Of a stretch of 64,000 bases of DNA, positions 57,564 to 64,000 are shown piece after piece. The DNA is from Eggerthellaceae bacterium. Lineage in GTDB: Bacteria > Actinomycetota > Coriobacteriia > Coriobacteriales > Eggerthellaceae. Where the stretch lies: NCBI GenBank assembly GCA_022791455.1, contig JAAVZC010000001.1, positions 62,001 to 126,000 on the forward strand, given 5' to 3'. Within the stretch, counting starts at the first letter, position 1, and every line of letters begins with the position of its first letter. A program made the position numbers and the translations under genes. The notes below the pieces were generated by a model. The model saw only the letters and a list, made by a program, of their open reading frames with translations, was not told where the DNA came from and did no database searches.

Positions 57564-58460
57564 GTGAAGTACCATCTGATAGCGTTTGTAACGGTGGCCA
57601 TTTGGGGCCTGACCTTCGTGTCTACGAAGGTGCTGCTGGTCAGTTTCTCGCCGGTATGGATTCTGTTCCTGCGCTTCGTCATTGGCTTTCTGGCGCTTTG
57701 GGCGCTGCGGCCGCACATCCTGAACATGAAGGAGCGCCGCCACGAGTGGCTGTTCGTGGCGGCGGGCCTTGCCGGCATCACGTTCTATTACCTGATGGAG
57801 AACGTGGCGCTCGTGTTCACCACGGCAACGGCAGCGGGGGTGATTATTGCGGCGTCGCCCCTGTTCACGGCGTTGATTTCGGCGGCGCTGGGGGATAGGC
57901 GGGCGTTGAACCCGTGGTTTTTCCTGGGGTTTGCGGTGGCCATGACCGGGCTCGTGATAGTTTCGGTGGCCACGGGCGGCGACGAGGCGGCTCACGAGGC
58001 GGCGGCGAATCCGGCGCTGGGCGACCTGCTGGCGCTGGGGGCGGCGTTCGTGTGGGCGGTGTACTCCGTCATCGTGCAGCGCATTTCCGATTTGGGCTAT
58101 GAAACCATCGCCTCCACGAAGCGCATCTTTTTCTGGGGGCTTTTGTTCATCGTGCCCGCCGTGTTCCTGTTCGCCGGCCCGCTTCCGACGCCTGAAGTGG
58201 CCTTCCAGTGGCAGAACCTGTTGAACTTCGCGTTCCTGGGCCTGGTTGCCTCGGCGGCCTGCTTCGCCATCTGGGGCATGTCGGTGAAGCACTTGGGCCC
58301 CACAGTGACCACCACCTACATTTACATGGTGCCCGCTATCACCGCCGCAGCATCGGCCCTCATCCTGGGCGAACCCATCACCGCAGCTATTGTGGGAGGT
58401 CTCATCCTAACCATAGCCGGCCTAGCCCTCTCACAAAAAGGCTCCTCCACCAAAGGCTGA
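57564..58460 (+). CDS. EamA/DMT-family transporter
   Basis: This protein of about 298 aa has ten membrane helices in two EamA repeats, the drug/metabolite transporter fold. Typical features are the opening IAFVTVAIWGLTFVSTKVLL, LRFVIGFLALWALRP, and the second-repeat GDLLALGAAFVWAVYSVIVQ. The chosen GTG at 57564 begins just before helix 1 and follows a GGGGG stretch; an earlier ATG would add residues without similarity. The exported compound is unknown. Two bases after its stop codon region begins a convergent toxin gene. Confidence 0.88.
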   Translation: MKYHLIAFVTVAIWGLTFVSTKVLLVSFSPVWILFLRFVIGFLALWALRPHILNMKERRHEWLFVAAGLAGITFYYLMENVALVFTTATAAGVIIAASPLFTALISAALGDRRALNPWFFLGFAVAMTGLVIVSVATGGDEAAHEAAANPALGDLLALGAAFVWAVYSVIVQRISDLGYETIASTKRIFFWGLLFIVPAVFLFAGPLPTPEVAFQWQNLLNFAFLGLVASAACFAIWGMSVKHLGPTVTTTYIYMVPAITAAASALILGEPITAAIVGGLILTIAGLALSQKGSSTKG

Positions 58461-58475
58461 CGGAGGAGCTGGGCT

Positions 58476-58922
58476 CTAGAATTCTATGACGTCGTATACC
58501 ACGCGGCCTTCGTCGACCAGCAATTCGAGTGCTTCGGTTGGGGAGACGACGGGGATAGGTGAGCGCTCAAAGCCTTTAGGGTTCCTGGTGACCAGGTAAT
58601 CTGCCTGGGCCTTTACCGCAGCAAGCGAGGTGAGGCAGTCCTCGAGATCGTCCCACTTCAGTCGCGTTCCCCTTCGCAGCTCTTCTTCGGTAAGAGAGAC
58701 GGGTGTTATCACCTTGAAGCTTTCGGCAATGGCGTCCTGAACTGCGGTGGCGGAAATGTATTTGCTAAGTACGTAAAACGTGTCGACCGCAGATTGAGCG
58801 GGAACCCAGAGCTTGGCGTCACCGAAAAAACCCGCTGCCATCAGTTGACCCGCTGCTGGAAAGAACGGATCCTTGCGCCCCAGGTAATCGATGTAGACGT
58901 TCGTATCAAGCAAGAGATTCAT
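58476..58922 (-). CDS. PIN-domain toxin (VapC-like)
   Basis: The 148-aa protein has the PIN nuclease fold: the first acidic residue in NLLLDTNVYIDYL, then WDDLEDCLTSLAAVKAQADY with its aspartate and glutamate, and YLVTRNPKGF. VapC-type toxins cut RNA, often tRNA. The gene overlaps its antitoxin gene by 17 bases, and the antitoxin comes first, the usual order. The antitoxin is of the RelB/DinJ type rather than VapB, a mixed pairing that is known among PIN systems. Confidence 0.88.
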   Translation of the reverse strand: MNLLLDTNVYIDYLGRKDPFFPAAGQLMAAGFFGDAKLWVPAQSAVDTFYVLSKYISATAVQDAIAESFKVITPVSLTEEELRRGTRLKWDDLEDCLTSLAAVKAQADYLVTRNPKGFERSPIPVVSPTEALELLVDEGRVVYDVIEF

Positions 58923-59205
58923 ACCGGGCCCGCTTCCCTTCGCGAATTACGCTGCGGTAGTCGCCTTCTGTGCAATCGGCCCCCCATTCGATGGGAAGCG
59001 TCGAGCGGCTCATGAACTCATGGAATGCTTGGGCCGACGGCGCAGCGCTCTCTTCAATTTGAGGCAGTGCCTTGTTCGCGATCACGTAATCGAGGGCCCG
59101 GTTAATTGCGTCGGAGGTCGAGGCCCCCATCGCTGCGAGGATTCTCTGGGAAAGCTCCTTCTTCGCCGGGTTGACGCGGGCGCTTACTAAGACATCGGTT
59201 GCCAT
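58906..59205 (-). CDS. RelB/DinJ-family antitoxin
   Basis: The 99-aa protein has an N-terminal ribbon-helix-helix (DVLVSARVNPAKKELSQRIL, AAMGASTSDAINRALDYV) that should bind the operator, and a flexible C-terminal part (AFHEFMSRSTLP onward) that should wrap the toxin. GGAGG precedes the ATG. A 16-bp perfect palindrome upstream fits autorepression. It is divergent from a small hydrophobic peptide gene. Confidence 0.88.
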   Translation of the reverse strand: MATDVLVSARVNPAKKELSQRILAAMGASTSDAINRALDYVIANKALPQIEESAAPSAQAFHEFMSRSTLPIEWGADCTEGDYRSVIREGKRARYESLA

Positions 59206-59226
59206 TGCGACCTCCTGTTCGTAATC

Positions 59227-59262
59227 TGTTATACGTATAACACGAAATCAGATACTATTCAA
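59227..59262 (-). promoter_or_regulatory. toxin-antitoxin promoter and operator
   Basis: TGTTATACGTATAACA at 59227-59242 is a perfect 16-bp palindrome. On the minus strand it covers TATACG (59239 to 59234), 17 bases from TTGAAT (59262 to 59257), forming the promoter. Binding of the ribbon-helix-helix antitoxin here would shut the operon. Confidence 0.65.
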
Positions 59263-59275
59263 GGAGGATTATCGG

Positions 59276-59305
59276 TTGCAATTGGCAGGTTTGCTCCTGT
59301 ATTAT
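59276..59305 (+). promoter_or_regulatory. promoter of the small hydrophobic peptide gene
   Basis: TTGCAA (59276-59281), an 18-base spacer and TATTAT (59300-59305). The start point would be near 59312, about 54 bases before the peptide gene. An AAGGAGG followed by TTG at 59276 could instead start translation and give a 77-aa frame, which I consider less likely because it overlaps the promoter. Confidence 0.5.
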
Positions 59306-59365
59306 CAACCGGTCAGCGGAGTCTGCGCGCGGGCGGAGCATCAACCGAAAGGGGGCGCCTCGCCT

Positions 59366-59509
59366 ATGAGCCTTGCTTATGAAATCCTCAATGCCCTAGC
59401 CGCTTTGGTTACAATCGCCGGATTTATTCTGGAGAGATGGGAGGAATATAAGCGCCGACGGATGGAAGCGGGAGAAAAAGGAAAGACCGGCGGCAACCGG
59501 TCTTCCTAA
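59366..59509 (+). CDS. 47-aa hydrophobic peptide, candidate type I toxin
   Basis: The peptide has a single membrane helix (ILNALAALVTIAGFILERW) followed by a short basic and charged tail (EYKRRRMEAGEKGK). This layout, one helix and a positively charged end, is that of type I toxins such as the Fst/holin-like group. AAGGGGG lies 10 bases before the ATG. A hairpin with arms GACCGG/CCGGTC overlaps its 3' end. Its own promoter is visible. I do not recognise the exact family, and no antisense RNA has been located. Confidence 0.5.
   Translation: MSLAYEILNALAALVTIAGFILERWEEYKRRRMEAGEKGKTGGNRSS
59480..59506 (+). terminator. hairpin at the end of the small peptide gene
   Basis: GGAAAGACCGG and CCGGTCTTCC pair around CGGCAA with one bulge. 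The stem overlaps the last codons. There is no T-tract, so it may stabilise the RNA end instead of ending transcription. Confidence 0.4.
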
Positions 59510-59666
59510 ACCAATAAACCGCTCCGCCCGCCACGGTTAACCACCCCGGGCTTCGCTGGCGCCCCCATCTTAGCACCTGGAAATGAGCGCGGCAAGTTGC
59601 TTTCCCCGTACCCTTACTATCCTTGCGCCCTGAGGCGACGTCCGATAGCTTGGGTGCCTTGCAGCG

Positions 59667-60230
59667 CTATTCCTCCAGTTCGCGCTCCAGTTGCTGGCGG
59701 TGTTGGATGGCGTCGCGGAATTGGGCGGCGCCGAGCACGAGGCCCAAAACGAACGCCATGCCGAAGAACACGATGCCGACGGCGATGTCTCCGCCCCACA
59801 TGACGTTCTCGAGGCCGACGATTTGGATCTCCGCGATGATGCGGAAGCCGGCGGTGAGCACGCCCACGATTGCGCCGCAGGCAAGTGCGGCCCAGCAAAC
59901 GAGGTCCCAGGGTATGCGATCGACCTGGGCGTAGCGAACCCGTTCGGAAATCAGGCCGGCGCGCGCCTGCTGGATAAGCCCGACAATTCCCGAAATGAGC
60001 AGGAAGAGAATCAGCGGGTTGTAGAGGGGAATGACGCGTTCGCCGGCGGCGGTGAGGAGGGGCGTATCGGTCACGTCGGCTACCTGGGCAGCCATGAGCC
60101 CGTAGTAGATGCACAGGATGCAGCCGACGATGAGGATAATGTACCCTGTTTTCATGATGCGGTTCGATTCCGCCTCCAGCCGCTCGTCCTTCGGCCCCAG
60201 GTATTCGTTCCATTTTTTGATGAGATTCAT
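59667..60230 (-). CDS. four-helix membrane protein (DUF6773-like)
   Basis: The 187-aa protein opens with a soluble segment typical of this group (NLIKKWNEYLGPKDERLEAE), then four membrane helices, for example TGYIILIVGCILCIYYGLMA and VLTAGFRIIAEI, and ends in a charged helix. It lies 9 bases after a small XRE-type regulator gene. Small XRE regulator plus membrane protein pairs are frequent in Gram-positive bacteria; the function is not known. Confidence 0.75.
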   Translation of the reverse strand: MNLIKKWNEYLGPKDERLEAESNRIMKTGYIILIVGCILCIYYGLMAAQVADVTDTPLLTAAGERVIPLYNPLILFLLISGIVGLIQQARAGLISERVRYAQVDRIPWDLVCWAALACGAIVGVLTAGFRIIAEIQIVGLENVMWGGDIAVGIVFFGMAFVLGLVLGAAQFRDAIQHRQQLERELEE

Positions 60231-60239
60231 TTCGTCTCC

Positions 60240-60416
60240 TTATTCCCAGAATAGGTCGTCAAGGGTTTTGTTCAGCGTTTTGCAAGTGGCCACGCATAGC
60301 TTTAGGCTGGGGTTGTATCGGCCGGCTTCGATGAGGCCGATGGTCTGTCGCGTTGCCCCCACGGCGTTAGCCAGGTCGGTCTGCGACAGCCCTCGCTCCA
60401 TGCGGGCCGCCTTCAT
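60240..60416 (-). CDS. small XRE-family regulator
   Basis: This 58-aa protein is little more than a helix-turn-helix (KAARMERGLSQTDLANAVGA, TRQTIGLIEAGRYNPSLKLC) ending in DDLFWE, typical of the short YozG/PlcR-like regulators paired with membrane proteins. The ATG at 60416 fits the family start; a TTG two codons upstream is possible. A strong promoter and an overlapping palindrome lie upstream. Confidence 0.88.
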   Translation of the reverse strand: MKAARMERGLSQTDLANAVGATRQTIGLIEAGRYNPSLKLCVATCKTLNKTLDDLFWE

Positions 60417-60478
60417 TTTCAAATTCTTTTCGCCTTCCACGGCTCCCTCGTATCTGTCGGTCTCTTCAAATCCTAGGA

Positions 60479-60496
60479 TGCAAAATATATATTGCA
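60479..60496. promoter_or_regulatory. operator of the small XRE operon
   Basis: TGCAAAATATATATTGCA is a near-perfect palindrome (8 of 9 pairs) lying just downstream of the -10 box, at the expected transcription start, so a bound XRE dimer would block the promoter. Confidence 0.55.
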
Positions 60497-60501
60497 AATG
60501 G

Positions 60502-60530
60502 AATATATATCTTACATTGAGGTTTGTCAA
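60502..60530 (-). promoter_or_regulatory. near-consensus sigma-70-type promoter
   Basis: On the minus strand TTGACA (60530 to 60525) is separated by 17 bases from TATATT (60507 to 60502). It drives the small XRE regulator and membrane protein genes. It is the best-matching promoter I see in the window and lies in unusually AT-rich DNA. Confidence 0.8.
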
Positions 60531-60626
60531 CAACCGCAACGCTCGAAAGCTTTCCTCGCAACAAAGCGCGGCCCGGTCTACTGAGAGACCGGGCCGGCAA
60601 GATGATCGATTATTGAGAGGAGATGT

Positions 60627-61874
60627 TTAGCCTTGTGCGGCTGCCCTGGCTGCTTCTTCGCGCTGGCGGCAGAGGTCGGCCCACTTCGGCATGGCGTCCA
60701 GCTTGGTGGCAAGCTCGTCCATCACTTCCGGGATGTCGATAGACTGTGGGCACATGGCGCTGCAGGCGCCGCAGCCAATGCAGTCGCCGGGCAGCTGACC
60801 TGCGGGAACGGCATCCATCTGCATGGCAACGGTGAAGCTGCTCTGGAACTGGATGTCGTTGTAAGAGGCCATCATCAGCGGGATGTCGATGGACTGCGGG
60901 CACGAATCCACGCAGTAGCGGCAGGCGGTGCAGGGAACGCCGCCTTTCAGGGTTTCGGCGATGTCCATCAGCAGTGCGTCTTCTTCGCGAGAGAGGGGCG
61001 CGGCTTCGGCGAACGAGGCGCAGTTCTGCTGCACCTGCTGAAGGTTGGACATGCCGCTCAGAATCACCTTCACGTTGGGGATGCCCTGCAGCCAGCGGAA
61101 GGACCACTCGACCGGCGTCCAATCTCGACCGGCTTGGGCCAGCGCCTCCGCTTGGGCGGCGGGCAGATCAGCCAGCTTCCCGCCTCGCAGCGGCTCCATC
61201 ACCACCACCGGCACGCCGGCGTCTTCCAAAAGCGCGCACTTCTCGGCGGCCTTCTGCAGAGTCCAGTCCAGGTAATTCAGCTGAATCTGGCAAAACTCCA
61301 TGATGTTCTCACCGGCGAACAGGGCGGCAGTTTCCGGGTCGGCGGCCTTCAGCTCTGCGTACTTGCGCGCGCCGTAGTCCAGGAATTCGGCCAGGTTCTC
61401 GGGCCGTCCGTGGCAGGAAAAGCCCAGGTGGCGAATGCGGCCGCGGCGCTTCTGCTCGATGAAGTAGTCGGCAATGCCCCAGCGCTCGTCGGTGTAGACG
61501 CCGATGGAGTTCTCGTAAATGTTGTGCAGCAGGTAGAAGTCGAAGTAGTCCACGCCGCATTTGCGCAGCTGCTCTTCGAAGACGGCTGCCGGGTCGTAGG
61601 ATTCGGAAATCTGATGGCCCGGGTACTTAGTGGCCAGGAAGAAACTTTCCCGCGGCAGGCGGGCGAGCGACTTGCCCAGCGCAATCTCGGACATGTTGCC
61701 ATGATAAGGCCAGGCGGTGTCGAAATAGTTCACCCCTCCGGCGATGGCGGCGTCCACCATGGCGTCCAGCTGGTCTTGGTCGATGGCGGCGGCGTTGCCG
61801 TCAATCACCGGGAGCCTCATGGCGCCGAATCCCAAACGGCCAACCTCATCCCCCAGAAAATCGTTGTTAAGCAT
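60627..61874 (-). CDS. aldo/keto reductase with C-terminal ferredoxin domain
   Basis: The 415-aa protein joins an aldo/keto reductase barrel (residues 1-300; YFDTAWPYHGNMSEIALGKS with the catalytic tyrosine, FLATKYPG with the lysine, and FSCHGRPE with the histidine) to a 4Fe-4S domain with two CxxCxxCxxxCP motifs (CTACRYCVDSCP and CIGCGACSAMCP). Such fusions are common in anaerobes and probably pass electrons between the clusters and the barrel. GGAGG lies five bases before the ATG. The substrate is unknown. Confidence 0.92.
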   Translation of the reverse strand: MLNNDFLGDEVGRLGFGAMRLPVIDGNAAAIDQDQLDAMVDAAIAGGVNYFDTAWPYHGNMSEIALGKSLARLPRESFFLATKYPGHQISESYDPAAVFEEQLRKCGVDYFDFYLLHNIYENSIGVYTDERWGIADYFIEQKRRGRIRHLGFSCHGRPENLAEFLDYGARKYAELKAADPETAALFAGENIMEFCQIQLNYLDWTLQKAAEKCALLEDAGVPVVVMEPLRGGKLADLPAAQAEALAQAGRDWTPVEWSFRWLQGIPNVKVILSGMSNLQQVQQNCASFAEAAPLSREEDALLMDIAETLKGGVPCTACRYCVDSCPQSIDIPLMMASYNDIQFQSSFTVAMQMDAVPAGQLPGDCIGCGACSAMCPQSIDIPEVMDELATKLDAMPKWADLCRQREEAARAAAQG

Positions 61875-62043
61875 GGTGCCTCCTTTTCGCACGTGGCGTT
61901 ATCGTACTCCCGCGGCCGATAGTTGTCGTGGGCTTGTCGGCGTGGTGCGCGGATCCGAGTTGTGGATTGATTGAATCGGCCTTGACCCTATAACTGTTGT
62001 AGGGTTTTCAATGGCTCCCGAACAAATTGCGAAGGAGCTTGTG

Positions 62044-63384
62044 ATGGCGAAGTTTAACGAATGGCTGATCTGTCCCCAGCCGCGGCTCGGCGCCGCAGGG
62101 TTGCTGGTGCTCATGTTCACCGCCTCCCTGTTGGGACCGGCGGCGATGGATCTGTATTCGCCGGCCATCCCCACCATGGCGGCCTATTTTTCCACCACGC
62201 CAGACTTGGTGAACTGGACGCTGGCGGGATACGCCCTGTTCATGGCTGTGGGACTGCTGGTGTTCGGGGCGGTGTCGGACAAGTATGGCCGCAGGTCGGT
62301 ATTGGTGGCAGGCGCGTTCGCGTTCTCCGCGGCCAGCCTTTTGTGCATGGTAGCGGTGAATATCCAGATGCTCATTGCGTTTCGCATCCTGCAGGCGCTA
62401 GGGTCGGGGGCGGTGGCGTCGTCGGCCACGGCGGTGGTGAAGGATGTGCTGGCGCCCCAGTATCGCGAACGGGCGCTTGCCATAATTCAGGCCATGTTCG
62501 TTTTGGGGCTGGTACTGGCTCCTGTGGCGGGCGCCGCTATCTTGGAAGTAGTGGACTGGCGCGGCACCTTCGCGGCACTTGCGCTGCTCGGCGCGTTCGA
62601 ACTGGTGCTGGCGCTGTGCTTCCGCGAAACGCTGCCGACGGGGGAGGGCCGCTCGATGGGCGGAGCCCGTCCAACGGTCGGCAGCCTCCCCGCGCCGTCC
62701 GCGTCGGCGCACCCCCGCGGTGTCCTGTCATCGCTGGGCGGGTTGCGCCAGGTGGCTCGCAACCACGCCTTCATGCTCTTCCTGTTTATCACGAGCGCCT
62801 TCGAGATCGGCTACATGGGCTTCGTTTCCGTGGCCTCTTACATATATATAGATGGGTTCGGATTCTCGACGTTCGGCTACAGCATCTGCTTCTCTTCCGC
62901 GGCCATCGCCTGCGCGGTGGGGTCGGTTTGCTGGCCGAAGATCTCGGGACGCGTGTCGGCCCGGCGGTTCACTACCGTGGCGCTTGTGGCCTCCGTTGCC
63001 ATCGGCATCGCGCTCCTGATATGGGGAAACACGAGCGCACTCGTTTTCTGCGCTATGTTTGCCCTGTTCGCGTTCTTCGAGGCGGTGGTGCGTATCATCG
63101 GTATCAACGTGCTGTTGGCGCAAAATAGCGCGCTCGCGGGGGCGGCGGCTTCGCTCATCAATTTCGCCCGTTCGTTTATTGGCTTCATCGGCATGGGCCT
63201 GGTGATGCTTCCTTGGGGCGGTTACGTGGACGCGGTGGCGCTCCTCATCGCCGGGGGAATGGCGCTTGCCCTGGCGGCATGGGTTTACCTGCTGCACAGC
63301 CGCCTTATACTTAAGGGCGTGAAAGACGACGAGCAACCGGAGGGAGTGCTGTGGGCCAAAACACCGATTTCCTCTTCAAGATAG
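62044..63384 (+). CDS. MFS drug exporter, Bcr/CflA type
   Basis: The 446-aa protein has twelve membrane helices. The motifs SDKYGRRSVLVAGAF after helix 2 and the ALGSGAVASSATAVVKD helix match the DHA1 Bcr/CflA group, which exports drugs and some metabolites using protons. A polar loop of about 35 residues separates the two halves (near residue 210). The ATG at 62044 has AAGGAG six bases upstream. It overlaps a MerR-type regulator gene by 34 bases, so the regulator probably controls the operon. Confidence 0.9.
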   Translation: MAKFNEWLICPQPRLGAAGLLVLMFTASLLGPAAMDLYSPAIPTMAAYFSTTPDLVNWTLAGYALFMAVGLLVFGAVSDKYGRRSVLVAGAFAFSAASLLCMVAVNIQMLIAFRILQALGSGAVASSATAVVKDVLAPQYRERALAIIQAMFVLGLVLAPVAGAAILEVVDWRGTFAALALLGAFELVLALCFRETLPTGEGRSMGGARPTVGSLPAPSASAHPRGVLSSLGGLRQVARNHAFMLFLFITSAFEIGYMGFVSVASYIYIDGFGFSTFGYSICFSSAAIACAVGSVCWPKISGRVSARRFTTVALVASVAIGIALLIWGNTSALVFCAMFALFAFFEAVVRIIGINVLLAQNSALAGAAASLINFARSFIGFIGMGLVMLPWGGYVDAVALLIAGGMALALAAWVYLLHSRLILKGVKDDEQPEGVLWAKTPISSSR

Positions 63385-64000
63385 GCGAAACGGCCCGGCT
63401 GTTCGGGGTGAGCGTGCAAACGCTGCGCCATTACGACGATTTGGGGATTGTGAAGCCGGAGAAGGTGGACCCCGAGACAGGGTATCGCTACTATGCCGCC
63501 GAGCAGTTCGAGGCGCTGAACACCGTGCGCTACCTGCGGGAATGCGATATGCCGCTGCGGGATATCGCGGCGTTTTACGCCGAGCGCTCGCCGGAGAAGA
63601 TGCACGACATCATGGTGCGGCAAGAGCGGGAATTGGACCGGCGGTTGTGCGAGATGGAAACGATGCGCAACCGTTTGCGCCAGCGCCGGGAGCGGTTGGA
63701 CGAGGCGCTGCGGGCGCCGCTGGGGGACATTCGCGAGAAGCGGTTCGGGGCGCGTCGGTTCGCCGTGCTGCGGCAGAGCGTGGCGCCGGTGGGCTATCTG
63801 GACCTGGAGATGCATATCCAAGAGATCCAGCGCAACGGCGACAGTTCGCTGGTGTTTCTGGGGAAAGTGGGCGTGGGCATCGAGAGCGAGCGGTTGGTGG
63901 CGCGGGATTTCCACGGCTACGACATGGTGTTCATCGAGCTGGACGACGTGGAGGACTACGGCGGCCCGGTGCTCGAGCAGCAGCCGGAGCGTTGCCTGGT
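63351..64000 (+). CDS. MerR-family regulator, 5' part, cut by the window edge
   Basis: The frame from the GTG at 63351 is open to the edge (216 codons). Residues 8-75 form a MerR winged helix (KIGETARLFGVSVQTLRHYD, GYRYYAAEQFEALNTVRYLR). A coiled helix with many arginines follows (residues 85-130), then the start of a GyrI-like ligand-binding domain (VAPVGYLDLEMHIQEIQ), as in BmrR-type multidrug sensors. GAGGGAG lies about five bases before the GTG. The gene starts inside the exporter gene, a layout expected for an efflux pump and its drug sensor. Confidence 0.9.
   Translation, partial: MGQNTDFLFKIGETARLFGVSVQTLRHYDDLGIVKPEKVDPETGYRYYAAEQFEALNTVRYLRECDMPLRDIAAFYAERSPEKMHDIMVRQERELDRRLCEMETMRNRLRQRRERLDEALRAPLGDIREKRFGARRFAVLRQSVAPVGYLDLEMHIQEIQRNGDSSLVFLGKVGVGIESERLVARDFHGYDMVFIELDDVEDYGGPVLEQQPERCL

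Overview
The window is high-GC DNA with short intergenic gaps, frequent GTG/TTG starts and clear AGGAGG-type ribosome binding sites. It suggests an actinobacterium of the class Coriobacteriia, probably Eggerthellaceae. The reasons are a type II fatty acid synthesis cluster that uses FabK, a fused AccD-AccA carboxyltransferase, several hybrid histidine kinases with Cache-like sensors, and a ferredoxin-domain aldo/keto reductase. This is a judgement from protein style and gene content; no rRNA is present to confirm it. No tRNA, rRNA, CRISPR array, recognisable transposase or integrase was seen.

Layout. 0.15-8.5 kb is the fatty acid synthesis locus: fabH faces away from acpP-fabK-fabD-fabG-fabF-fabZ-accDA, with a palindrome between them. 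8.5-25.5 kb is housekeeping and accessory material: hybrid kinase, MFS pump, a hybrid kinase overlapping a lone lipoprotein solute-binding protein, a membrane-tethered MerR with a CPBP protease, YbaK, a TetR unit, YaaA, a CPA1 antiporter, and several short dispersed repeats.

25.6-37.8 kb is clearly different: lower GC, more A/T in third positions, and genes typical of defence islands. It lies between a 13-bp direct repeat, one copy of which is the 3' end of guaA, a known insertion target. Inside are a radical SAM/HxlR pair, a DUF3800 gene preceded by a small structured RNA (with a similar RNA in inverted orientation downstream), a truncated Abi_2 gene preceded by a predicted pseudoknot RNA, and a coupled operon of a 1,011-aa protein and a 1,630-aa helicase with a DUF1998-type C-terminus. 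That pair looks like a Druantia type III-like anti-phage system. The island ends with a small gene whose ribosome binding site lies in the end of guaA.

37.8-64 kb returns to the high-GC style: guaA (ATP-pyrophosphatase part only), another hybrid kinase, WYL and XRE regulators, a YtrA-type GntR/DUF1648 pair, a response regulator-ABC transporter-kinase module, an amino acid permease with an amidohydrolase, an aminotransferase, proC, tex, an EamA exporter, a RelB/PIN toxin-antitoxin pair divergent from a small hydrophobic peptide gene, an XRE/membrane protein pair behind a near-consensus promoter, a ferredoxin-type aldo/keto reductase, and an MFS/MerR efflux operon that runs off the right edge.
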